From the NCBI RefSeq assembly GCF_019049625.1, contig NZ_JAFMOY010000131.1, positions 372,001 to 436,000 of the forward strand: a stretch of 64,000 nt of DNA, read 5' to 3'. Below, piece by piece: positions 10,730 through 21,363 of the stretch. Numbering within the stretch: position 1 is the stretch's first letter; each line of letters starts with the position of its first letter. This DNA comes from Rahnella ecdela. Its GTDB lineage: Bacteria; Pseudomonadota; Gammaproteobacteria; Enterobacterales; Enterobacteriaceae. The position numbers were made by a program, and so were the translations under genes. Below the pieces are notes generated by a model. It searched no databases, had not been told where the DNA came from, and saw nothing but the letters and a program-made list of their open reading frames with translations.

Positions 10730-10826
10730 CAATTGCCGATTAATTACACAGCGTCAACAATCCCTCTGTCATTGCTGTACGCACTCTTCTGTATCTGCCT
10801 CTACTTATTCTTATAAAAGGTCTGAC

Positions 10827-11822
10827 ATGATGAAAATGAATAAAATAATTCTTTCTGCCTGTGCCGCATTAGTGCTTTTTAGCCAGTCAGGTTTTGCGAA
10901 AGAAATTAAAATAGGTATGGCTATTGATGACTTACGCTTAGAACGCTGGCAAAAAGACCGTGATATTTTTGTGGCTAAAGCCAAAACTCTCGGCGCAGAT
11001 GTTTTTGTTCAGTCTGCTAACGGTAATGAAGAAACTCAAATGGCGCAGATTGAAAATATGATCAACCGGGGTGTCGATGTTCTTGTGATCATTCCCTATA
11101 ACGGGCAAGTGCTGAGTAACGTTATTGCCGAAGCAAAGCAAGAAGGCATTAAAGTGCTGGCGTATGACCGCATGATTAACAACGCCGACATTGATTTTTA
11201 TATCTCTTTTGATAATGAAAAGGTCGGCGAACTTCAGGCGCAAAGCCTGGTTGAACGTGTGCCGCAAGGCAATTATTTCCTGATGGGCGGCTCGCCGGTA
11301 GATAACAATGCCAAACTTTTCCGTGCCGGTCAGATGAAAGTGCTCAATCCGTTAATTAAAGACGGCAAGATAAAAGTGGTGGGGGATCAATGGGCTGATG
11401 GCTGGTTGCCTGAAAATGCTCTGAAGATCATGGAAAACGCGCTCACTGCCAATAACAACAAAATCGACGCTGTGGTGGCCTCCAACGATGCGACCGCCGG
11501 TGGTGCTGTTCAGGCTTTATCGGCTCAGGGTCTTGCGGGGAAAGTAGCGATCTCAGGTCAGGATGCCGATCTCGCGGCGATCAAACGCATTGAAGCGGGT
11601 ACGCAAACCATGACGGTCTATAAACCGATCACCAAACTGGCCAATGATGCCGCCGAAATTGCCGTACAGTTAGGCAAAGGTGAAACACCGAAATCTAATG
11701 CGACATTAAATAACGGCAAAAAAGAAGTGCCTTCTTATTTATTAACGCCGATTCAGGTGGATAAAAATAATATTGATAGCACTGTGGTGGCTGACGGTTT
11801 CCATAAGAAATCAGATCTCTAA
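10827..11822 (+). CDS. xylF: XylF, periplasmic D-xylose-binding protein
   Basis: Periplasmic receptor of the high-affinity xylose ABC importer. It has a signal peptide ([18 protein letters not shown], cleaved before KEIKIG) and a type I binding fold with the conserved segments [14 protein letters not shown] and [16 protein letters not shown]. The start at 10827 follows AAAGG by six bases and gives 331 residues; the frame is open upstream to 10716 but that stretch is promoter DNA. A very stable hairpin separates it from xylG. Confidence 0.97.
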   Translation: MMKMNKIILSACAALVLFSQSGFAKEIKIGMAIDDLRLERWQKDRDIFVAKAKTLGADVFVQSANGNEETQMAQIENMINRGVDVLVIIPYNGQVLSNVIAEAKQEGIKVLAYDRMINNADIDFYISFDNEKVGELQAQSLVERVPQGNYFLMGGSPVDNNAKLFRAGQMKVLNPLIKDGKIKVVGDQWADGWLPENALKIMENALTANNNKIDAVVASNDATAGGAVQALSAQGLAGKVAISGQDADLAAIKRIEAGTQTMTVYKPITKLANDAAEIAVQLGKGETPKSNATLNNGKKEVPSYLLTPIQVDKNNIDSTVVADGFHKKSDL

Positions 11823-11839
11823 TTTTTCAGTATTTTTCT

Positions 11840-11868
11840 ACACCCCCCCCTGCGGGGGGGTGTTTTTG
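11840..11868 (+). terminator. C7/G7 hairpin between xylF and xylG
   Basis: A ten-base perfect stem, ACACCCCCCC and GGGGGGGTGT, encloses a CTGC loop and is followed by TTTTT. It has every mark of an intrinsic terminator, yet xylG and xylH follow on the same strand with no visible promoter, so it probably acts as a partial terminator or 3-prime mRNA stabiliser. Confidence 0.7.
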
Positions 11869-11880
11869 GTGGAGGTAAAA

Positions 11881-13422
11881 ATGCCAGAACAATATGAAAA
11901 ATTTCCCCTGCTGGATATGCGAAATATCACCAAAAAATTTGGCGCGGTAAAAGCCGTTGATAATATTAGTCTGACACTGGCTGCGGGCGAAGTGTTATCA
12001 TTGTGCGGAGAAAATGGATCCGGAAAATCGACATTAATGAAGGTGTTGTGCGCAATATATCCGCACGGAACATTTGACGGGGAAATTTATTTTTCAGGGG
12101 AAAGACTTAATGCAAAAGGTATTCGCGATACCGAACAAAAAGGGATCGCGATAATTCATCAGGAACTGGCGCTGGTGAAACAACTTAGCGTACTGGAGAA
12201 CATGTTTCTGGGTAACGAGTGGGGCAGTTTTGGCATGCTCGATACCGATAAAATGTATCTGCGTTGTCAGCGTATGCTGGCGCAGGTAAAACTCGATATT
12301 GACCCCCATACGCTGGTGGGCGAGCTGGGATTAGGGCAGCGTCAACTGGTTGAAATTGCCAAAGCCCTTAACAAGCAGGTGCGTTTGCTGGTTCTTGATG
12401 AACCCACGGCGTCGCTGACTGAAAGCGAAACCGCAATTTTGCTCGATATCATCCGTGATTTACGCCATCACGATATCGCCTGTATTTACATTTCTCACAA
12501 ACTCAACGAAGTGAAAGCCATCTCCGACAAACTGTGTGTCATTCGCGATGGTCGTCATATCGCTACCTGCAACGCTGACGGCACGTCGGAAAAAGAAATT
12601 ATCGCCATGATGGTGGGTCGTGAACTCACTGAGCTGTTTCCGCCGCGCGAGCGGCAGATTGGCCAGGAAGTCCTGCGCATTGAAAACCTGACGGCATGGC
12701 ATCCGGTTAACCGTCATATCAAACGGGTCGATAACGCCGGTTTTACGCTGCGCCAGGGAGAAGTGCTGGGTGTCGCAGGGCTGGTCGGTGCTGGCAGAAC
12801 AGAAATGATGGAGTGTCTGTTTGGGGTCTATCCGGGGCGCTGGTCAGGAGACGTCTGGCTGGAAGGCCAGAAAGTGCAGATTACCGGTTGCCGTGATGCC
12901 ATGCGACGCGGGCTGGCGATGGTACCGGAGGATCGTAAACGTGACGGTATCGTGCCGGTGATGGCGGTGGGCAGCAATATCACACTGGCTGCGTTAAGTC
13001 ATTTCAGCAGTGGCGGCATTCTGCGGGAAGCGCAGGAACAGCACACCATCAGCGAGTCGGTGAAACAACTCAAAATCAAAACATCTTCTCCCGAACTGGC
13101 GATCGGCAGGCTGAGCGGCGGGAATCAGCAAAAAGCCATTCTGGCGCGTTGTCTGCTGCTTAAACCCAAAATTCTTATTCTTGATGAACCCACTCGCGGA
13201 ATCGATGTGGGAGCAAAACATGAAATCTATAAGCTCATCGGCCAGCTCGCGTCACAGGGAATGGCAATTATCGTTATCTCATCAGAGTTACCCGAAGTGC
13301 TCGGGCTTAGTGACCGCGTTGTGGTGATGCATCTCGGGCAGGTGAAAGCCTGTCTGGACAATAACAATTTAAGTCAGGAACAGGTCATGGAAGCCGCATT
13401 GAGGAGTGAAGCTTATGTCTAA
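11881..13422 (+). CDS. xylG: XylG, ATPase of the xylose ABC importer
   Basis: Two-domain sugar ABC ATPase (513 residues). The first domain has Walker [10 protein letters not shown], signature [15 protein letters not shown] and Walker [11 protein letters not shown]; the second has [21 protein letters not shown] and [11 protein letters not shown]. The ATG at 11881 follows GGAGG directly after the xylF-xylG hairpin; the frame is open 36 codons further upstream through that hairpin but has no homology there. Its stop overlaps the start of xylH by eight bases. Confidence 0.97.
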   Translation: MPEQYEKFPLLDMRNITKKFGAVKAVDNISLTLAAGEVLSLCGENGSGKSTLMKVLCAIYPHGTFDGEIYFSGERLNAKGIRDTEQKGIAIIHQELALVKQLSVLENMFLGNEWGSFGMLDTDKMYLRCQRMLAQVKLDIDPHTLVGELGLGQRQLVEIAKALNKQVRLLVLDEPTASLTESETAILLDIIRDLRHHDIACIYISHKLNEVKAISDKLCVIRDGRHIATCNADGTSEKEIIAMMVGRELTELFPPRERQIGQEVLRIENLTAWHPVNRHIKRVDNAGFTLRQGEVLGVAGLVGAGRTEMMECLFGVYPGRWSGDVWLEGQKVQITGCRDAMRRGLAMVPEDRKRDGIVPVMAVGSNITLAALSHFSSGGILREAQEQHTISESVKQLKIKTSSPELAIGRLSGGNQQKAILARCLLLKPKILILDEPTRGIDVGAKHEIYKLIGQLASQGMAIIVISSELPEVLGLSDRVVVMHLGQVKACLDNNNLSQEQVMEAALRSEAYV

Positions 13423-14614
13423 ATTTCCCCAACCAGGAACCTCTTCCGCCGCGGTGAATGAGAGCGGTTCAGAGGCCTTATTGTCGGTCAAGAAACTGAA
13501 AAGCATCAACCTTCAGGTTTTTGTCATGCTGGCGGCCATTGCGGTGATTATCGTGTTTTTCAGCGTGACCACCGACGGTGCGTATATCAGCGCGCGTAAC
13601 GTGTCTAACTTGCTGCGCCAGACCGCCATTACCGGCATTCTGGCCGTCGGTATGGTGTTCGTGATCATCTCTGCGGAAATCGACTTGTCCGTTGGTTCTA
13701 TGATGGGTTTGCTCGGCGGCGTGGCGGCGATATTTGACGTCTGGCTGGGCTGGCCGTTGCCGCTGACCATTGTGGTGACGCTGGCGCTGGGGTTATTGCT
13801 TGGCGCATGGAACGGCTGGTGGGTGGCGTACCGTAAGGTGCCATCATTTATCGTGACACTGGCAGGAATGCTGGCGTTTCGCGGCATTCTGATTGGCATC
13901 ACCAGCGGTACCACGGTGTCACCGACGACGCCCGCGATGTCGCTGATTGGCCAAAGTTACCTGCCCGATACCTTTGGTTTTGGTATTGGTGCGGTGGCTC
14001 TGGCAGTATTTATCGGCTGGCAATGGCGGCGGCGCAAACAGCGTGCGGCTCTCGGGCTGCCGGTGACGGCGGCCAAAAATGATGTCACGCGTCAGGCACT
14101 GACGGCCATCATCGCGCTCGGCGCAATATATCTGCTTAACGATTATCGCGGTGTCCCTACGCCGGTGCTGATTTTAGTGGCGCTCATGCTCGGTGGGATG
14201 TTTATGGCGTCCCGCACCGCTTTTGGTCGCCGTATTTATGCCATTGGTGGCAACATCGAAGCGGCGCGGTTATCCGGGGTTAACGTGGAGCGCAGTAAAT
14301 TGGCGGTATTTGCGATTAACGGCCTGATGGTGGCTATCGCCGGTCTGATCCTCAGTTCACGTCTGGGCGCGGGTTCGCCATCGGCGGGGAACATTGCCGA
14401 GCTGGATGCTATTGCCGCCTGTGTCATTGGCGGAACCAGCCTGGCGGGTGGTGTCGGGAGTGTTGCGGGTGCCGTAATGGGCGCGTTTATTATGGCGTCT
14501 CTGGATAACGGCATGAGTATGCTGGATGTGCCGACATTCTGGCAATACATCGTCAAAGGGGCGATTCTGCTGCTGGCGGTCTGGATGGATTCGGCCACCA
14601 AAAGGCGCGCATAA
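13415..14614 (+). CDS. xylH: XylH, permease of the xylose ABC importer
   Basis: Multi-spanning inner-membrane permease that forms the xylose channel with XylG. The segments [20 protein letters not shown] and [16 protein letters not shown] are nearly invariant in enterobacterial XylH. The ATG at 13415 follows AGGAG by eight bases and lies inside the end of xylG; a GTG at 13406 is possible but would bury the ribosome site. 399 residues. Confidence 0.97.
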   Translation: MSKFPQPGTSSAAVNESGSEALLSVKKLKSINLQVFVMLAAIAVIIVFFSVTTDGAYISARNVSNLLRQTAITGILAVGMVFVIISAEIDLSVGSMMGLLGGVAAIFDVWLGWPLPLTIVVTLALGLLLGAWNGWWVAYRKVPSFIVTLAGMLAFRGILIGITSGTTVSPTTPAMSLIGQSYLPDTFGFGIGAVALAVFIGWQWRRRKQRAALGLPVTAAKNDVTRQALTAIIALGAIYLLNDYRGVPTPVLILVALMLGGMFMASRTAFGRRIYAIGGNIEAARLSGVNVERSKLAVFAINGLMVAIAGLILSSRLGAGSPSAGNIAELDAIAACVIGGTSLAGGVGSVAGAVMGAFIMASLDNGMSMLDVPTFWQYIVKGAILLLAVWMDSATKRRA

Positions 14615-14730
14615 ATCCGCCACAGTGGCAGTGATTCCGGGTGGTAACGCAGGAAAACCTGAGGAGCCTCACAAAATCACTATGCCAAATCAACCTAAGC
14701 CATTGCGCTGTGCTATTGACCAACGCAATC

Positions 14731-14762
14731 AGCCTCATTCAGTTAGCGTAATGAATGAGGCT
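14731..14762 (+). terminator. Hairpin between xylH and xylR
   Basis: A perfect 11-base stem (AGCCTCATTCA and TGAATGAGGCT) with a ten-base loop lies 30 bases before xylR. No uridine run follows, so it is more likely a readthrough-limiting or mRNA-stabilising structure than a full terminator. Confidence 0.5.
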
Positions 14763-14792
14763 TAGTCTATTAGAAACCGGTGAGAGACAGGC

Positions 14793-15980
14793 ATGTTTGA
14801 GAAACGTTATCGCATCACTCTGTTATTTAACGCTAACAAAGTCTACGACCGACAGGTAGTAGAAGGCGTGGGTGAGTATTTGCAGGCCTCACAAAGCGAC
14901 TGGGATATCTTCATTGAAGAAGATTTTCGCTGCCGCATAGACAATATTAAAGACTGGCTCGGCGACGGTGTCATTGCTGATTTTGACGATCGGGAAATCG
15001 AGACGTTGCTCAAGGATCTTAACGTACCGATAGTCGGCGTCGGCGGGTCTTATCATCAGGAAGAGGATTATCCGTCGGTGCATTACATTGCTACCGACAA
15101 CTACGCGCTGGTTGAAGCGGCCTTTATGCACCTCAAGGAGAAAGGTATCAACCGCTTCGCATTTTATGGTTTGCCTGATGCGGGCGGAAAACGCTGGGCG
15201 CAGGAGCGCGAACATGCTTTCAGAAAACTGGTATCAGCCGAGCAGTATCAGGGCGTGGTGTATCAGGGGATGGAAACCGCGCCGGAAAACTGGCAGCACG
15301 CGCAAAACCGGCTGGCGGACTGGATACAAACGCTGCCGCAACAAACCGGCATTATCGCGGTGACCGATGCGCGTGCGCGGCATCTGTTGCAGGTCTGCGA
15401 GCATCTGAATATTCCGGTGCCGGAAAAGCTCAGCGTAATTGGTATTGATAACGAAGAGCTGACGCGGTATTTATCTCGGGTAGCGTTGTCTTCCGTGGTG
15501 CAGGGTACCCGGCAGATGGGATATCGCGCGGCAAAACTCCTGCATCAGCTGCTGGATCAGCGCGATTTGCCATTGCAGCGCATTCTGGTGCCGCCGGTGA
15601 AAGTGGTTGAGCGCCGTTCAACGGATTTCCGTTCCTTACGCGATCCGGCTGTTATCCAGGCCATGCATTACATCCGATATCACGCCTGCAAAGGCATTAA
15701 GGTGGAACAGGTTCTCGATGCCATCGGGATGTCGCGCTCGAATCTGGAAAAACGCTTTAAAGATGAAACCGGGCAGACGATCCACGGTGTGATACATGAG
15801 GAGAAACTCGACCGCGCGCGTAATCTGCTGGCGGCGACGTCGATTTCCATTAATGAAATTTCGCAGATGTGCGGCTATCCGTCGCTGCAATATTTCTATT
15901 CGGTATTCAAGAAAGGCTATGAAATGACCCCGAAAGAGTACCGGAGCATTCATGGCGAAAGCGTTTATCAGGACGCATGA
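14793..15980 (+). CDS. xylR: XylR, AraC-type activator of xylose genes
   Basis: D-xylose-responsive activator of xylAB and xylFGH. The N-terminal two-thirds is a LacI/periplasmic-binding-like sugar domain (ending near KVVERRSTDF), and the last about 100 residues are an AraC-type double helix-turn-helix with RSNLEKRFKDETGQTIH and MCGYPSLQYFYSVFKKGYEM. The length of 395 residues is close to E. coli XylR. It is collinear with xylFGH after 178 bases. Confidence 0.97.
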   Translation: MFEKRYRITLLFNANKVYDRQVVEGVGEYLQASQSDWDIFIEEDFRCRIDNIKDWLGDGVIADFDDREIETLLKDLNVPIVGVGGSYHQEEDYPSVHYIATDNYALVEAAFMHLKEKGINRFAFYGLPDAGGKRWAQEREHAFRKLVSAEQYQGVVYQGMETAPENWQHAQNRLADWIQTLPQQTGIIAVTDARARHLLQVCEHLNIPVPEKLSVIGIDNEELTRYLSRVALSSVVQGTRQMGYRAAKLLHQLLDQRDLPLQRILVPPVKVVERRSTDFRSLRDPAVIQAMHYIRYHACKGIKVEQVLDAIGMSRSNLEKRFKDETGQTIHGVIHEEKLDRARNLLAATSISINEISQMCGYPSLQYFYSVFKKGYEMTPKEYRSIHGESVYQDA

Positions 15981-16005
15981 TTTGCTATAAACCCTTTGTC
16001 ATAAA

Positions 16006-16037
16006 AAATGCCCCATTCATCACTGAGCGGGGCATTT
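16006..16037. terminator. Bidirectional terminator between xylR and yicI
   Basis: A nine-base stem AAATGCCCC/GGGGCATTT lies between the convergent xylR and yicI genes, with A-rich and T-containing flanks on both sides. It can serve both transcripts. Confidence 0.75.
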
Positions 16038-16062
16038 ATATTTGTGGCAGGAAGTTGCCTTA

Positions 16063-18387
16063 TTACAGGGTAATTACCAGTGATTTAGCTCCGTCAGCCG
16101 GTGTCAGCACCAAACCCTGTGAACCGGTTTCCTGGCGTGCGCCGCTGATTTCACGAACATCGCTCAGGTTACGCAGGCACAGTGTCCAGCCTGAAGCCTG
16201 ACCTTCATGAGTCACAGTAATCACGCCGTCCAGCCGTTCGGCTTTCAGGTTGAACACTGTTTTCCCGCTCAGATCCGTGATCTTGCTTTCCGCTATTGCA
16301 CCGTCTTCCAGCTCAAAAAGATGGAATTCGGTTTGCTGGCTGTAATCGTAATCCGGCTTCTGATTATTACTGCCCAGCGCCAGCAATGTGTTCGGGCGGA
16401 CATACAGCGGCAGGCTGTCAAAACCGTGCTGCTGACGATGCCAGCGTGAACCTTGTGCCACTTCGTTATTCAGAAGATGCGTCCAGCGGCCCTGCGGTAG
16501 ATAGAAATCAACGTCGCCTTCTTCGCTGAAGACTGGCGCAACCAGTAAATCATCCCCCAGCATGTACTGGCGATCGAGATAATCGCAGGCTGGATCTTCC
16601 GGGAATTCCAGCATCATGGCGCGCATGACCGGCGTTCCGTGGCTGGCCGCCTGTGATGACGCAGGATACAGATACGGCATCAGGCGGCATTTAAGCTGCG
16701 TGAACTGGCGTACTACATCACAGGCTTCATCATCATAAACCCAGGGTACACGATAGGATTTGCTGCCATGCAGGCGGCTGTGGCTGGAGAGCAAACCGAA
16801 CGCGCACCAGCGTTTGTAGATGTGCGCCGGGGCGGTATTTTCGAATCCGCCGATATCGTGGCTCCAGAATCCAAAGCCAGACAATCCGATGGATAATCCG
16901 CCGCGCAGGCTTTCAGCCATTGATTCGTACGTGGCGTAGCAGTCACCGCCCCAGTGAACCGGGAATTGCTGGGCACCGACCGACGCGGAGCGGGCGAACA
17001 GCACGGCTTCAGAAGCGCCGAGTTTGTCCTGCAATGTTTCGTAAACCAGTTTGTTGTACACGAACGCGTAATGGTTGTGCATTTTCTGCGGATCACAGCC
17101 ATCGTGCCATACAACGTCGGTCGGGATGCGTTCGCCGAAATCGGTTTTAAAGCAGTCCACGCCCATATCTACCAGACGTTTCAGGTGGCCAGCATACCAT
17201 TCGCAGGCCTGTGGATTAGTGAAATCGACAATGCCCATTCCGGCCTGCCATTTGTCCCATTGCCACACGCGACCGTCCGGACGTTTTAGCAGATAGCCTT
17301 TTTCTTTGCCCTCGTGGAACAGGGGAGATTTCTGGCCGATATACGGGTTGATCCACACGCAGATTTTCAGGCCACGCGCTTTGAGGCGCTGCAACATGCC
17401 CTGCGGATCAGGGAAAGTTTGCGGATCCCACTCGAAATCACACCACTGGAAGGCTTTCATCCAGAAACAGTCGAAGTGGAAAACGTGCAACGGCAGCTGA
17501 CGTTCTGCCATGCCATCAATAAAGCTGTTCACCGTGTCTTCATCGTAATTAGTGGTGAACGACGTGGTCAGCCACAGGCCAAATGACCAGGCAGGCGGCA
17601 GCGCAGGACGGCCGGTCAGACGGGTATAACGGTCGAGCACTTTTTTCGGCGTCGGGCCATCAATGACGAAATATTCCAGATATTCGCCTTCCACACTGAA
17701 CTGCACTTTTGAAACTTTCTCAGACCCGACTTCAAATGACACACATTCAGGATGATTCACCAGCACGCCGTAGCCGCGGTTGGTCAGATAGAACGGAATG
17801 TTTTTGTAGGACTGCTCAGTGCTGGTGCCGCCGTCGCGGTTCCAGGTTTCCACCGTCTGGCCATTTTTAACCAGTGCGGTGAAGCGCTCACCCAGACCGT
17901 AAACCGTTTCGCCGACGCCCAGATCCAGACGTTCCATCATGTAGGTTTTTTGCGAGTGGGTATCCTGCACATAGCCGTTAGATTTAGCCACGCTGCCGGT
18001 TATCCGGCGACCGTTGCGCAGGAAATCCAGCGTCCAGTTATTGCCCTTGGTGACGCGCACGCAGAGATCACCGCTGTGCAAAGCCGCGAATTCTTCGTTA
18101 TCTTCAAACCGCAATTCCGGTGTGTCGGATTGCAGTAATGGATAGTGCGGACCTTTGTCAGTTTCGCCGTCAAAGTGAGTAATACGCACGCCAATAACGC
18201 CGGTTTGCGGCGAGAAAAAACGCAGCGTAAACAGCGGCGAATCCAGCTGACTGGCGCGTTCCGACGCATCTTTCGGTGCGGCGTAAATCACCATTTCATT
18301 GCCTGAGCGTTGTACTTCAAACACCTGAAGAGGGTGCGTCAGTGTCAGACCGTCCTGAATCAACCAGTTACCATCACTGATCTTCAT
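16063..18387 (-). CDS. yicI: YicI, GH31 alpha-xylosidase
   Basis: Cytoplasmic glycoside hydrolase family 31 enzyme that releases xylose from alpha-xylosides such as isoprimeverose. Very close to E. coli YicI along its length (774 residues). The nucleophile region [13 protein letters not shown] and the acid/base region [12 protein letters not shown] are intact, as is [11 protein letters not shown]. The ATG at 18387 follows AAGGAGG by eight bases; the frame extends ten codons upstream but without homology. It is downstream of yicJ after 31 bases, so the two form an operon. Confidence 0.97.
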   Translation of the reverse strand: MKISDGNWLIQDGLTLTHPLQVFEVQRSGNEMVIYAAPKDASERASQLDSPLFTLRFFSPQTGVIGVRITHFDGETDKGPHYPLLQSDTPELRFEDNEEFAALHSGDLCVRVTKGNNWTLDFLRNGRRITGSVAKSNGYVQDTHSQKTYMMERLDLGVGETVYGLGERFTALVKNGQTVETWNRDGGTSTEQSYKNIPFYLTNRGYGVLVNHPECVSFEVGSEKVSKVQFSVEGEYLEYFVIDGPTPKKVLDRYTRLTGRPALPPAWSFGLWLTTSFTTNYDEDTVNSFIDGMAERQLPLHVFHFDCFWMKAFQWCDFEWDPQTFPDPQGMLQRLKARGLKICVWINPYIGQKSPLFHEGKEKGYLLKRPDGRVWQWDKWQAGMGIVDFTNPQACEWYAGHLKRLVDMGVDCFKTDFGERIPTDVVWHDGCDPQKMHNHYAFVYNKLVYETLQDKLGASEAVLFARSASVGAQQFPVHWGGDCYATYESMAESLRGGLSIGLSGFGFWSHDIGGFENTAPAHIYKRWCAFGLLSSHSRLHGSKSYRVPWVYDDEACDVVRQFTQLKCRLMPYLYPASSQAASHGTPVMRAMMLEFPEDPACDYLDRQYMLGDDLLVAPVFSEEGDVDFYLPQGRWTHLLNNEVAQGSRWHRQQHGFDSLPLYVRPNTLLALGSNNQKPDYDYSQQTEFHLFELEDGAIAESKITDLSGKTVFNLKAERLDGVITVTHEGQASGWTLCLRNLSDVREISGARQETGSQGLVLTPADGAKSLVITL

Positions 18388-18418
18388 AATGAATTCCTCC
18401 TTTAGCCCTTCATTCAAT

Positions 18419-19786
18419 TCATTTCATAAAATCTTGCTGATTACGGCGGATACCCTGCGCGACTTCATCGAGAATGCGGCGCAGCAGAGGGCTGCGCAGA
18501 ATGTAATAGCGTTTACAGATGATGGCGCTCAGCAGATAGCAGGCCGCCGGAACCAGGGTGAATAACGCGACAATGCTGGTCATGGTGGCGGCATTTTGCG
18601 TGGCGGCTCCGGACTGATAACCGGAACCTGCCAGCATCCAGCCGATCATCGCGCCAGCCAGTGCCAGACCTAGTTTCAGCACAAACAGGGTGCCGGCGAA
18701 GCTGATACCGGTCAGGCGCTTGCCGTCATTCCATTCGCCGTAATCCACGGTGTCGGACATCATGACCCACTGAATCGGGGTGACGAGCTGGTGCAGAACA
18801 CCGATGACGAAGATAAAGATAAACATCAGTACGCTGCCGTTCATTGGCAGGAAGAACATGCCGATGCTCAGCCCGGCCAGAATGGCGTTAGTCCACCAGA
18901 ACACGCTGACTTTGCATTTCCAGTCGGTGAGCGGTTTTGCGAGCGCGCTGCCAAACAGGTTGCCGACGGAATACACGCCGAGGAACCAGGCGAACAGCAC
19001 CGGATTGCCGAGAATATAGGTGACGTAATACATCATGGCGCCGCCGCGAACCGCGACTGCCATAATATTGAGGATGGTCAGCAGGCCGACGATGCGCCAT
19101 TGGTCGTTGTGCCAGATATCACGCAAATCTTCGCGCATGGTGCCGGTCGGTTTACCCGGATCGATACGCTCTTTGGTGGTCGCAAAACAAATCGCCAGCA
19201 AAATAGCGGCGACAATCGCCAGTACCGCGATCCCGCCCTGATAACCGAGTGCTTTATCTTCACCACCGATATAGTTCACCAGCGGCATCATCAGCACCGT
19301 ACTGAGCATCCCGCCAGCCGTCGCCAGCACGAAGCGGTACGATTGCAGTGAAATACGCTGTGTCGGGTTGGACGTTATCACGCCACCCAGCGCGCAATAA
19401 GGAATATTCACAACGGTGTACATCAGCGTGAGCAGCGTATAGGTGATGGCGGCGTAGATCATTTTGCCGGTCATGCTGAGTTCAGGCGTGGTGTAAGTGA
19501 AAACGCAGACGATACCGAATGGAATCGCACCAAACAGAACGTACGGACGGAATTTCCCCCAGCGGGTGCGTGTGCGGTCGGCCAGTAATCCCATGCAGGG
19601 ATCAGAAATGGCATCCAGCGCGCGGGCGAGCAGGAACATGGTGCCGACATATCCCGCCGGAATGCCGAAGATATCGGTATAAAAGAACATCATGTACAAC
19701 ATGACGTTATCGAAAATTATATGACTGGCCGCATCGCCTAATCCATATCCAATCTTTTCCTTGACCGAAAGGATCTCAGTACTCAT
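18419..19786 (-). CDS. yicJ: YicJ, GPH-family alpha-xyloside transporter
   Basis: Inner-membrane sugar:cation symporter of the GPH (MelB-like) family, 455 residues, about 12 hydrophobic helices. The N-terminus [20 protein letters not shown] and loop [20 protein letters not shown] are nearly identical to E. coli YicJ. Its pairing with alpha-xylosidase YicI, and the presence of xylose genes next door, support an alpha-xyloside substrate, although the exact substrate is inferred. Confidence 0.93.
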   Translation of the reverse strand: MSTEILSVKEKIGYGLGDAASHIIFDNVMLYMMFFYTDIFGIPAGYVGTMFLLARALDAISDPCMGLLADRTRTRWGKFRPYVLFGAIPFGIVCVFTYTTPELSMTGKMIYAAITYTLLTLMYTVVNIPYCALGGVITSNPTQRISLQSYRFVLATAGGMLSTVLMMPLVNYIGGEDKALGYQGGIAVLAIVAAILLAICFATTKERIDPGKPTGTMREDLRDIWHNDQWRIVGLLTILNIMAVAVRGGAMMYYVTYILGNPVLFAWFLGVYSVGNLFGSALAKPLTDWKCKVSVFWWTNAILAGLSIGMFFLPMNGSVLMFIFIFVIGVLHQLVTPIQWVMMSDTVDYGEWNDGKRLTGISFAGTLFVLKLGLALAGAMIGWMLAGSGYQSGAATQNAATMTSIVALFTLVPAACYLLSAIICKRYYILRSPLLRRILDEVAQGIRRNQQDFMK

Positions 19787-19958
19787 TGCTTCAATGTCCG
19801 TATGAAATGGGTGAGTACGGTTTTAACGTTTACAACGCGTTGAGGCTATTGAGATTTTTGTTTCTGAAATTATGTTTCTTTATTTTTGTGACAACGCGGG
19901 GTAAACGGGGAAAAGTTGAGCGGAACAAACGGGGGATGTGCTGAACGGCTGATGAAAA

Positions 19959-19978
19959 ACCTCCCGTTTCCGGGAGGT
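19959..19978 (-). terminator. Terminator of the orphan binding-protein gene
   Basis: ACCTCCCG-TTTC-CGGGAGGT is an eight-base stem just past the stop codon of the minus-strand gene at 19988, followed on that strand by TTTTTC. Confidence 0.8.
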
Positions 19979-19987
19979 CTGAGGCGA

Positions 19988-21061
19988 TTACTTTTTGTAT
20001 TTTGCTTCCAGCGTCGCAAACCACGGCGCGGTGAAATCTTCCGATTTCCCCCAGCCCGGAATGATTTTGCTCAGGCCGGTCACGTTGACACCTTCCGGCT
20101 GGCTGAGCAGCAGGGACTGCGGAATGGTTTGTGCCGGGAATTCGTAAGTGGCAGGCGTTTTCTCACCGGCAATTTTCAGTGCCACAATACGCAGGTTCAC
20201 GGCGCCAATCAGCTGTGTATCGACAGCGGCGGTCATCTGCCACGGGCTGCCTTTTTCACGCATCAGCTGCAGATCCTGATTCGATACGTCAATGCTGTAG
20301 AGTTTGATTTCGGTACGACCATTCTCTTTCAGGGCTTTATACGCGCCCTGACTGTACGCGTCCCATGCGCCCCAGATTGCATCAATCTGACCTTTAGGGT
20401 ATTTCGCCAGAATCGCACCGACTTTGTTCGCCGTATCTCCCTGAACATCAGAAGACACCGCGCCGATAGATTCAAGCTGATGAATGCCCGGGTTTTCTTT
20501 CAGAATGGCCTCGTAGGTTTTCTGACGGCGTTCCATTGGCGGGAAACCGGCCACCCACAGTTTGACGATATTGGCTTTACCGTTGAAATCTTTCACCAGC
20601 TGACCGACGGATGCTTTTGCCAGCGAGGCATCGTCCTGACGGGTAACGGTGACGCCCGGAATATCTTCCGGTACTTCTGTATCGAAGGCGGACACTGCAA
20701 TACCGGCAGCGGCGATGCGTTTGACCAGCGCTTCAGAGTAAGGTCCGCGACCCTGAGAAAGGATGATGCCGTCGTATTTCTGACTGATGGCCTGATTGAC
20801 GAAATCCTGGAATTTGGCGTCATCGCCGTTACTCAGGAAGGTATCGACTTTAAAACCGAGCGCACGACCTTGTTTGATTGCACCGGCCAGAAACTGGGTG
20901 GTGTTGTCGTCTGAACCCAGATTACGCACGATAGCGATGCGAACCGGGCCATTGTGCTGGGCAATCGCCGCCGGAACCGGGGCGGGTGTGCCATCGGCTG
21001 CGAACGCCGGTAGGGCAGAAAACAGGCTCAGTGCCAGCAGGGATGCAGATATTTTTCTCAT
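19988..21061 (-). CDS. Orphan periplasmic sugar-binding protein
   Basis: Type I periplasmic substrate-binding protein (Peripla_BP_4-like, 357 residues) with a Sec signal peptide (ISASLLALSLFSALPAFAAD). The fold motifs IAIVRNLGSDDNTTQFLAGA, GIILSQGRG and IWGAWDAYSQGAYKAL are those of sugar ABC receptors. The start at 21061 gives the signal peptide at the N-terminus; the frame is open 47 codons upstream without meaning. No ATPase or permease lies beside it. It has its own terminator and a divergent neighbour, so it is a single-gene unit next to yicJ. It may feed XylGH or another importer, or act as a sensor; the ligand is unknown. Confidence 0.85.
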   Translation of the reverse strand: MRKISASLLALSLFSALPAFAADGTPAPVPAAIAQHNGPVRIAIVRNLGSDDNTTQFLAGAIKQGRALGFKVDTFLSNGDDAKFQDFVNQAISQKYDGIILSQGRGPYSEALVKRIAAAGIAVSAFDTEVPEDIPGVTVTRQDDASLAKASVGQLVKDFNGKANIVKLWVAGFPPMERRQKTYEAILKENPGIHQLESIGAVSSDVQGDTANKVGAILAKYPKGQIDAIWGAWDAYSQGAYKALKENGRTEIKLYSIDVSNQDLQLMREKGSPWQMTAAVDTQLIGAVNLRIVALKIAGEKTPATYEFPAQTIPQSLLLSQPEGVNVTGLSKIIPGWGKSEDFTAPWFATLEAKYKK

Positions 21062-21363
21062 TATTAAACGGCTCCGTAGGACGCGATTTTCTGGCGTGAT
21101 GATTTCTGGTATGTCAGGGAACGCAATTCGGCGTTCCAGATTGAGGATGTACAGAAGTCTGTCTGTCCAGACGTCTATTCTGTGAAGGCAGTCTACCGGC
21201 ATGTTAAGAAAGAGGGAATGCTTTGTTGTTATTATATTTCGGCAAGCCGTTATTCCTGTTGGTTATATCCAACCAGCTGCTGCGCTGCAAAATCAGTCAC
21301 ATGGCCTAAACTAAAACTTCACCTCTGAATTTCGCTCTCAACAATGCCTCCGGGAGAAGCCTT
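21062..21363. promoter_or_regulatory. Divergent spacer between the binding-protein gene and yliI
   Basis: These 302 bases carry no gene. They hold a nested inverted repeat at 21151-21183: outer arms ACAGAA/TTCTGT and inner arms GTCTG/CAGAC. A second element TTGG-TTATAT-CCAA lies near 21280. The first is a good candidate operator for the binding-protein gene; the regulator is unknown. Confidence 0.45.

Larger units (their letters stand above)
10448..10826. promoter_or_regulatory. xylA-xylF divergent promoter region
   Basis: The 379-base AT-rich spacer controls xylAB (minus) and xylFGH (plus). It contains a central CRP-like site and two GAAATAA...CGTAAT elements, one pointing each way, listed separately. 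The layout matches E. coli, where one CRP site and two XylR operators lie between divergent xylA and xylF promoters. Confidence 0.7.
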
